64,000 bases of DNA from Cyrtodaria siliqua (Eukaryota; Mollusca; Bivalvia; Adapedonta; Hiatellidae), in contig JAWPHD010000093.1 in NCBI GenBank assembly GCA_037043455.1, positions 434,001 to 498,000 on the forward strand. The letters run 5' to 3'. A program made the position numbers and the translations under genes. The notes beneath the pieces are model-generated. The model had not been told where the DNA came from and did no database searches. It worked only from the letters and a program-made list of their open reading frames with translations. Below, piece after piece: positions 57,402-64,000 of this stretch (its first letter is position 1; every line of letters begins with the position of its first letter).

Positions 57402-57884
57402 CACTCAAGTGATATGAAAACGCAACACGGGAATTTCTGCTATATATTGTATATACTGCACACTTAATTGCACATAATATTCCAAAGAAATCCCAAGATG
57501 TTTTTTTTAAAAAAAGTTGCAGTTAACTAGAGAAAGGACACAAATGTGATGTTGTAGACGTTTTAATCACACTATACTTTGTAACAAGAACTTCATCAAT
57601 GTTGAAGTTGCTCTTCGAAAAATTGAGCTAGTTCAGTACTGTATTTAACGTAAATAGTTTGCAAAATTTTGCATCCTAAGTTTTCTCACATGATTGAGCC
57701 AAACGCGTACTCTGTGAATAATGAAACATTGCAGGAATACTATTTGCTGTATTATTTGTTGTTTTAGTATTTTTTCCAAAAGGAAAGGTCTTACGTAGCC
57801 ATGTACCATTCGATTAAAAGCAGCATATTGTACATACAATATATAGCGGAAATTCCCGTGTTGCGTTTTCATATCACTTGAGTG
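57402..57884 (+). mobile_element. Tc1/mariner-like MITE, copy 3, 483 bp
   Basis: TA-flanked (57,400-57,401 and 57,885-57,886), with CACTCAAGTGATATGAAAAC termini. Collinear with 16,117-16,601 with few differences. The 75-codon minus frame inside is a shadow. Confidence 0.85.
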
Positions 57885-58081
57885 TATATAGTCGTTCTTT
57901 GCATGTAATCAATAATCTTAACTAAAATCTTAATACAGTACTATAATACGTTAAATGAAAATTAAATCAATTGTATTTTACATTTTAATATTTCAATGAT
58001 CATCACGATTTTTTTAAAACAGGTATTATTTTTTATAGCGTTTGACGATGGTGTGTTTCCTTCATATACATCAGAACTTAC

Positions 58082-58343
58082 GCGGGTGAGCAGCCATGTC
58101 CTTCCCAAATACACGACATTATGAGATTTTTCTCCTGATGTCCATACTATTTGATTTCATCGTCTGTAATTTGTACAGCCTGGTAGGAGTACGAGAACAT
58201 CGCCATGACTGCATCATCCATCTCGGAATAAAAGCGCTCCGCCACTTCTGTATCGTTATCTAACGAGTCTCATTTGTTGTCGTCCTCCGCCTGCATGAAT
58301 GTGTTCATGAAGGTTCCATCTCTAACGTCGTTCGTTGAGTTGC
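58082..58343 (-). pseudogene. DEG/ENaC exon: acidic segment to IMSCIWEGHGCSP
   Basis: The acceptor AAAATGTTCCAG and donor GTAAGTTCTG bound 262 bp, whose frame reads NSTNDVRDGTFMNTFMQAED, TGA, DSLDNDTEVAERFYSEMDDA, VMAMFSYSYQAVQITDDEIK, TAG, YGHQEKNLIMSCIWEGHGC and SP. The last part matches the lGH....l..dC.w.G..C signature of the channel ectodomain. Both splice phases are compatible with neighbours: 2 nt at the start fit a phase-1 donor, and GC at the end fits the 36-kb exon. Two nonsense codons are not in homopolymers, so they are unlikely to be read errors. Confidence 0.7.
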
Positions 58344-58854
58344 CTGGAACATTTTATTGTATTTGTGTATTTGACTTCTATAATTTTCCATTTGATGTAA
58401 TTTAGGAAGGTCGGATACGTTGCCGGAAACTTAATACATCAATTTTATAGTTTACACAAGGCGATTGATATGTTAATGTGCTTATCTGTCCTGTGCTACA
58501 CAATTTATTTTCAAATAATAATAATAATAATATGTTGTTTTTAAATGACTTCTGTTGTTGTATTTTGTTGCCAGAAGTTACAAAACGGGAACATTAAAAA
58601 GACGAAGAAAAAACATATCACTTTGGAAATACTACATATCGACGACTTAATAAACACTTATTAGATGCATATTAGAAGCAATGTGTCTATATGTGTATTT
58701 CTTGTGAAATACACATATATACATGCCCATCTTTGTTACTTAAATTGCCTATTAATGCTGCCAAATTCGTTCGAGAGTATAACATTATTTAATATCATCT
58801 ACATTTTAATATTTTTTAAATCAAATTATTGTAGCAGTACGTTGCATTAAATTC

Positions 58855-58940
58855 CAGATCAACACCTGGTGGACGGGACTTGAAGTTCATCGATAACAAG
58901 GGCCGCATGCTCGCGGTTTCGCTGTGTTTCAAGTCCCAAA
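58855..58940. repeat. Inverted-repeat relic related to 1,852-1,937
   Basis: ACCTGGTGGACGGGACTTGA plus AGTTCATCGAT resembles the core at 1.88 kb. GGGACTTGAA and TTTCAAGTCCC pair across it. Confidence 0.5.
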
Positions 58941-59406
58941 TATAAATATACAATATAAACTTGCTGGGCATATATTATTTATTAACTAACATGGGTTTGT
59001 ATGTCTCTTGATAAAACATTTGTTAGAGACTGAACACAATACAAACATATTCTCAAGACTTACATTTTATGCACATCTCTCAACATCAAATGAAAAAACA
59101 TATGTAGCTTTATCCCCAATTAAATGTGTTGTTGGATCGTAACGTCGCTTAAAATAACGCATTCCACTGCATTGTTGTTTTGCATCTGACGCTTAAAAAT
59201 GATATCTCAAAGGTTACCATGTTTTCTGGCACTTAATGACGTCTTAACGGTTAACATACCTGAGTTCAGAGATATCGAATAAGAATTTTAAAACCTACAC
59301 TATGACCAATCAGCATTTAGTATTTTGATAATCCATGATATATTGTTCTGTATAAATGGTGTATTAAACATCGTCCTACATTTCAGGAAATATGAAATAC
59401 ACTTAC

Positions 59407-59504
59407 CTTGACCTGTGACTAAAAATAAATCGAAACAGCCTATGATGAAGATTAACTTGATGATTTTTTTCTGATTTTTTCTTAAAAGTCAACGTAAGGT
59501 TCAT
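59407..59504 (-). pseudogene. Possible first exon: signal-peptide-like, frame broken in an A run
   Basis: From an ATG at 59,504 the minus strand reads MNLTLTFKKKSEK. The frame then slips in a seven-A run. One base further it reads IIKLIFIIGCFDLFLVTGQ and ends in a strong phase-1 donor (CAAG|GTAAGTG). Lys-rich start, hydrophobic core and polar end look like a signal peptide or a first membrane span. The phase-1 end fits the 58,343 exon (G|GC, Gly). If used, it would put a leader directly before the mid-ectodomain, without the TM1-VTICN region the family normally has, so it may instead belong to another transcript or be chance. Confidence 0.35.
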
Positions 59505-59543
59505 GAATATATCATAGACTAAGAATACGTGCCTGCGTCCCTT

Positions 59544-59619
59544 GTTTTATAGAAAATATCTGAATTGGTTTTTGGTTCAAAAAGTAAACATGTTATTTAG
59601 ATATAAATTATCTGATTGG
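59544..59619 (-). promoter_or_regulatory. Candidate core promoter (CCAAT and TATA boxes)
   Basis: On the minus strand CAGCCAATCAG (CCAAT at 59,619-59,615) lies about 65 bp upstream of CTATAAAAC (59,551-59,544). The ATG of the leader-like exon follows 40 bp after the TATA box. Spacing fits a Pol II core promoter with a start near 59,515. Confidence 0.4.
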
Positions 59620-60202
59620 CTGAAATGTATCACTATATTGTAGCATTTGTTTACGCTCCATATGACGCATCACTCAGCTTTTTTAAATGTAACACGTCGA
59701 TCTTGTTAAAGCAACTGTTACACATGTTTTGTTAGATGCAGGTAAGGATATTGAAGGGCGTTTAAGAACAAATTAAGAAGTGGTGTTCCCAAAGGTTATC
59801 TCTTGGTTTAATTAGTGCATGAGACGTTGATGTACTAAAAATGTGTAACGGGTGGTGCGTTGCTGTCCATTACCTGCTCCTCTAGCGGTGAGATGGGGTA
59901 CTGCCAGGAGAATGATCAGCCTTGATGGGGGTATAGGGCCACTCCTAGAAAATGTATACTTACAATTGCCAAGATAAACTGTCAGTTTTCCCTAAAAAAA
60001 AATAAAGGTAAAAAGTAGGCATTCCCCTATTGAGTATGGCTATACATTTCCGTTCTCATAAGTATGCAAAGGATGTGATATGCTGATATGATAATCCCTT
60101 TTAATCCATTACTGCAACATACGAATTACAACTAAGAGAGACAACGTCACAAACGCACTGACGGTAACGCAAAATGTTTGCTGTTTTCAACATTTGAGTT
60201 GT

Positions 60203-60366
60203 TGCCTGATACACTTACGCACTCCTGAAATCAAAGACGCACACAGACGTCGAATACTACGTCTTGGATATTCGCACAAAGACGCTGAATAATCGGTGTT
60301 TCAAGACAAACGTTTTGCCGTTTTTGTACGTATATGACTTCAAGAGTGCAAGAGTGTATCAGGCAA
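60203..60366. mobile_element. Short MITE, ~164 bp
   Basis: TTGCCTGATACACTTACGCA and the right end TGCAAGAGTGTATCAGGCAA are inverted repeats of about 30 bp including a CACTC.TGAA block. The interior has TGAATAATCGGTG text and no frame. Confidence 0.7.
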
Positions 60367-60459
60367 AATTGTGGACGCAATCGCTTTTGAGTTAATGGCA
60401 GTTTGTTTGTAACGGTATATCGCAGTATAACGTAACATTTTTAACTCTACTGGCAAAGG

Positions 60460-61000
60460 CCAACAGAGCTTATGGGATGGCGAGTTGTCCGTCGTCCGTC
60501 CGTTAAGCTTTGACTCGTTAACACGATAGGGCCTTCATTTGATCTTTTTCAAACATTACCAGATTGCTGATATCAATGAAAGCTTGGACGAGTGCGAAAA
60601 CCAGCCAGTTCGAACCAGTAACACCGAAGTTATGGACCTTGATTTAGTTACAATAGCCATATTATGCCTCGTTTAAAACGACAGGACCTTCATTTTTCAT
60701 CTTATCTTTACCAAACTCTTCCACATTGTTGAAATTAATAAAAGCTCGGATGGGTTTGAAAATCAACCATATCCGACAATTTACATCGGTGTTATGACAT
60801 TTGATTTTCTGAAATATGCTATAATTTGGCGTCTTTAACACGATAGGGCCTTCAGTTTTCAGCCGACCTTACTCTACCAGATTGTTGATATCAACGAAAG
60901 CTCGGACGAGTTTGAAAGCCAGCCAGATCGGACCATTAACACCGGAGATATGGACCTTGATTTTTTTTTCAATATGCAATATGCTATATTGGGAACTTCA
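60460..61000 (+). repeat. Three diverged units, ~150-160-bp dispersed repeat
   Basis: ACGATAGGGCCTTCA, CCAGATTGTTGATATCAACG, AAAGCTCGGACGAGTTTGAA, CAGCCAGATCGGACCA and TATGGACCTTGATTT recur at about 60.52, 60.67 and 60.83 kb. The array begins with GGCGAGTTGTCCGTCGTCCG. Confidence 0.75.
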
Positions 61001-61009
61001 GTCAAACTC

Positions 61010-61340
61010 ATGGTTTCCGCTCAATAACTTTTGTTAGGAATGAGGTATTGCGATGGAACTTGCAGGGTATATATATTATATGAAGGAACGGTGGAGATTT
61101 CATTTGGGGCCACTCGGTTAAGGATGAGGTCGCTGTTACTAAAAATAGCAAAATTGTTTTCCGCTCAATACCTTTTGATTGGAGTGAGATATTGTGACAA
61201 AAGTTGCTGGGTAGATAGCTTATGTGAAAAGGAAGTTTGGGATTGCAATCGGAGTCACTGGGTTCAAGGTCAAGGTCACTATTACTAAACACAAAAAATG
61301 TTTCCGCTCATTAACTGTTGTTTATTTGGAATGGAGGATT
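61010..61340 (+). repeat. Three units of the ~140-bp repeat seen at 3.3 kb
   Basis: TTTCCGCTCAATA, GGAGTGAGATATTGTGACAA, GGCCACTCGGTTAAGG and TCGCTGTTACTAAAAATAGC recur. The frames of 85-116 codons around it are shadows of the repeat. Confidence 0.75.
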
Positions 61341-61379
61341 GGGTTTGTATTTTCTGCTCAGTAACTTTTGTTATTAGTA

Positions 61380-62105
61380 AGTATTGCAATTTCTGTCGAA
61401 CCCGTTTACGGATCTCGACTTAGTGATTATAAATGTCGTTCGGGTGTATGTATGTCAGTTCGTTCGTCCGATCGTTCGTCCGTTAATCCGTTTGTCCGTG
61501 TGTCCGATTATCATTTTTAATACATTCTTCTTTACTTGGAGGATTTCCAGCAAACTCGACAAAAGTGAACAGTCTCAATCCAACCGACTGACTGCAATAT
61601 TTCGTATGTGTCGTGTTCGACTGTTTCCAAAGGTCCACTCTCAGACTTTTTCATTATATGGATCCAACATCATATTTTCGGGTCGCTGTGACCTACTTTC
61701 CATGAAATATAGGTCATGTCTGTCTCTGCTATGACATGCGTATCTTGCTTCTTTCTCACAGGATTTTCACTAAACTTCACCAGAATGTTCCCTATATGCA
61801 TCTAATATCATTTGCAATATTTCGGATCGCTGTGTCCTACATTCGACAAAATATAGGTCAAGTCCTGTCTCTGCAACCACATACATCCCCCACTGTTAAT
61901 GACATTAATTTAACATATATTGGGATTGACAATAGTTTTAGTTATGTGATAAATAAAATCTCATATTCATGCTTATTTAACGTTGAATTCATTAAAGTCG
62001 TTGGATAAAATGATATGATGCGCGACACAGTCTCTCATCATATAATTGTATCCAACTCGTTTAATAAATTCAATATTAAACAGGCACTCATGTAAGTTCC
62101 TTTAA
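61380..62105. other. Repeat-like text, no gene
   Basis: TTCGTCCGATCGTTCGTCCG at 61,460 and two related blocks with ATATAGGTCA at 61,700 and 61,850 suggest another diverged repeat pair. No convincing protein frame. Confidence 0.4.
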
Positions 62106-62107
62106 TT

Positions 62108-62110
<3 letters not shown>

Positions 62111-62153
<43 letters not shown>
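62111..62153. repeat. (TA)n microsatellite, ~42 bp
   Basis: Uninterrupted TA dinucleotides. Confidence 0.95.
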
Positions 62154-62156
<3 letters not shown>

Positions 62157-62264
62157 AGTTTACCACTCAGTCTTTGAACATAAACATGTCCTTAAATTAT
62201 TCGGACTATTACACCTGTTGTTAGTTGTATTATTATCTAAATTGAAAGTGTTTAGGTCAAATAT

Positions 62265-62385
62265 GACATGCCCGCTTAAGAGTAACTTCGAGCCAAACGA
62301 ATGTATTTATTGCCTCACACGTGATCACGTCTAGACTTACCATATCACCGTATTATTTATAGTGTAGAATAAATATGACTTCTAT
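62265..62385 (+). repeat. Conserved ~110-bp block shared with 3,536-3,645
   Basis: AGAGTAACTTCGAGC, GAATGTATTTATTGCCTCAC, ACGTGATCACGTCTAGAC and CCGTATTATTTATAGTGTAG. Almost unchanged between the two copies. Confidence 0.75.
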
Positions 62386-62589
62386 AAACTAATAACATGC
62401 TTTCCTTAAAAATGAATAAGGATAAGGATAAGACCATAAAATCGGCCTCATCATTTTCATAATTTAAAAGGTATATGAGAAACAAGATGGACAATGAAAC
62501 TTTAAGGAATGACGTTAAACAGAATCACTATTTAGACCCCTGTGGGTGGCTTTCTGTGTGTTTCATTAATTATTTGTTCTTCACTGTAT

Positions 62590-63125
62590 CCCCTGAGTCG
62601 CTGTCCTCATACACTCGTGAATTTGGAATGCATGTAGCAATCTTAATAACGATCTTTATACAAATCATTTAATACCATCACCAAGTTGCGACTGCGGACA
62701 TGTAATGGAAGATGCAGAACATTTTATGTTTAATTCTAATTGATTTCACATACAAAGACTAACTTCAATCCACTCGACGTTACACCGGCTAAGCGTAAAC
62801 ACTTTGCTATTTGGGCAGGAACAAGTCTCAGATGAGGAAAATACACTATGTTTTACTGATTTCCAAAAACAATTAGCGAAACCAAACGCTTTACACACTA
62901 GCAAGTTCTTACACAGGTTGTATACTGCTCGCACTCACTGTACTGAAAGTCTATAAGGCCAAGAAAAAAAATAGACGTGTTTCAGGTTTCCTGCTCAAAA
63001 CAATAGGGTAGGTAGGTCGATATTTGTTTTGATTTTTTTCACTACACGAAGATAGAAATTACAACCAGAAAACAGTATTCTAAACTCTGATTTTGAGTTC
63101 CTCAAGGATGTATATATTAATATAT
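62590..63125 (+). pseudogene. LINE 3' end, second copy
   Basis: ATGCATGTAGCAATCTTAAT, CACCAAGTTGCGACTGCGGA, GAAGATGCAGAACATTTTAT, CGTAAACACTTTGCTATTTG and TAAGGCCAAGAAAAAAAATA are collinear with 5,640-6,165. They encode the degraded Cys-x-Cys zinc-like motif region and the 3' tail. The start of the copy (62,480-62,590) has a distinct open stretch ending in CGWLSVCFINYLFF. Confidence 0.75.
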
Positions 63126-63129
63126 ATCA

Positions 63130-64000
63130 GTTAAAGTTGCTCCAAAATGGACTTTGAACTCATCACATGATGATGGGAAAGAAACGTCACAGAGAAGAAC
63201 AAACATGAATTTGTTTGGAATATTGTTTCAATAAAACATGCAACGTAAATACAAGTACACACAGCTGTCTATGTTGCTATTTTAAACTGGAAGTATTAAA
63301 TATGTTTAAACAAGTGGATTGAAGCACATTACTTTTATTCGTCATAAAAATCATTTCTATTAAAAACAATTAAACAATGATACATTTCCATACATTTCCA
63401 TAAATCAGGATTTCACTCAGGGCCACCACGGAGTGGCATAGAATTATATTTTTAATAGAGGAACGTTTGAGACAAGAAAGCAGAATATCATCAACATTGT
63501 AAAACATACAATGAAATAAAATTACTTCTTTTTTTTACTTTTAATATTTCAATTTTATATACGTTCATCGTGTGAGCCGAAGAATACATTTGTAACTTTG
63601 TGTTGCTAGGAATAAAACATACAGAAACGGTGACAGCAATATTGTAGCCTTTGTATTCATAATATCGGCCATCAATCTGTCCGTAGGAATACGGCTAATA
63701 TTACTCCTGGCCTCTTGGTGGTCGCTTATAGCGACCTTGAAGGTCATAAGCCTTGCTGCGGCAGCCATTGCTGGGTAAAAACAAGCGTAAACATCCGAGA
63801 TACAACAATCGCGGTATTTCCATCGGACTAAAGTACTGACGAATACAGAACGAAAACAATGTCGAGATTTTAAAAAAAAAATCCTCTAATTTCCTTTTTT
63901 TTGAAACAGGCAAAACAAGATTAGGGTTGGGACAAAATATAGGAACGGTCGGGAAACTGAAAAACGACTATTTGTTTTTGTTGACCTAATCAAACATTCA
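63130..64000. other. No gene recognised; one weak minus-strand frame
   Basis: A minus frame from an ATG at 63,768 (67 codons, MAAAARLMTFKVAISDHQEA ... TILLSPFLYVLFLA) has a good start context (A at -3) and one hydrophobic run. I recognise no family and see no splice donor that fits the 58-kb exons. Left as unassigned. Confidence 0.3.

Larger units (their letters stand above)
34349..58343 (-). pseudogene. DEG/ENaC-family (ASC) channel gene, three mid-ectodomain exons
   Basis: Three minus-strand exons join in phase: 58,343-58,082, 36,132-36,026 and 34,543-34,349. They carry the ordered ectodomain signatures of amiloride-sensitive channels (PF00858): LIMSCIWEGHGCSP, then NFTYVRNNKYGNCYMWNS, then GLNLEFNIEQEEY, DAGVRVMIH and DDGISITPGFRTSIG. 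These correspond to the L.dC.w.G..C, YGNCYTFN, aGv.v.iH and dGi.i.PGf.TsIg motifs of degenerins, ASICs and FMRFamide-gated channels, which are trimeric Na+ channels with two membrane spans per subunit. TM1, the VTICN region, the Cys-rich tail and TM2 were not found. Exon 2 has TGA and TAG in frame and the last exon has a one-base T-run shift, so it is probably a pseudogene, or a functional gene with errors. The 22-kb intron is full of repeats. Confidence 0.75.

Noticed and set aside
57645..57872. 75-codon minus frame
   Set aside because: Lies wholly inside a non-autonomous MITE; the other copies do not conserve it.
63565..63913. Minus frames considered as the channel's N-terminus
   Set aside because: No His-Gly motif or TM1-like span of the family, and no donor with the required phase.

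Overview
The window looks like AT-rich nuclear DNA of a lophotrochozoan animal, most likely a mollusc and probably a bivalve. The reasons are GT-AG introns of kilobase length, tRNA-headed SINEs, jockey/CR1-like LINE debris, a Crypton-type (DUF3504) recombinase relic, many fold-back MITEs, minisatellites, and a degenerin/FMRFamide-channel-type gene. There is no sign of bacterial, viral or plasmid organisation. Most of the 64 kb is intron, intergenic DNA and repeats. The long open frames are mostly low-complexity or repeat shadows, and the real coding signal lies in short spliced exons.

Layout: 0-6.2 kb is a graveyard of LINE reverse-transcriptase fragments, a dead tyrosine recombinase and dispersed repeats. 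8.3-14.2 kb (+ strand) holds a three-exon gene for a 99-residue secreted precursor. It has a signal peptide, an acidic pro-region, an RGKR processing site and a Trp-rich C-terminal peptide with a Cys-x4-Cys loop. 14-33 kb is repeat-rich: SINEs, Tc1/mariner-like MITEs, fold-backs, 33-, 68- and 83-bp tandem arrays, and a 207-bp fold-back with a clean target-site duplication. 34.3-58.3 kb (- strand) carries three exons of a DEG/ENaC-family channel gene that join in phase across a 22-kb repeat-filled intron. A possible promoter and signal-peptide-like first exon lie at 59.4-59.6 kb. Frameshifts and stop codons suggest a pseudogene. 50.5-52.1 kb is a G-rich patch followed by a repetitive pyrimidine-rich array.

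55.77-56.12 kb holds a miniature LTR retroelement. Two ~141-bp direct repeats, each with a tRNA-like sequence inside, flank a 69-bp core that begins with an 18-nt sequence matching the classical tRNA-Pro primer-binding site. 60.4-63.1 kb is a second copy of repeat modules also present at 3.3-6.2 kb, in the same order.

The two genes show no functional link to each other. The best leads for new biology are the Trp-rich cyclic peptide gene, the tRNA-bearing miniature LTR element, and the DEG/ENaC fragment with a signal-like first exon. All calls come from reading the sequence; no database search was run.
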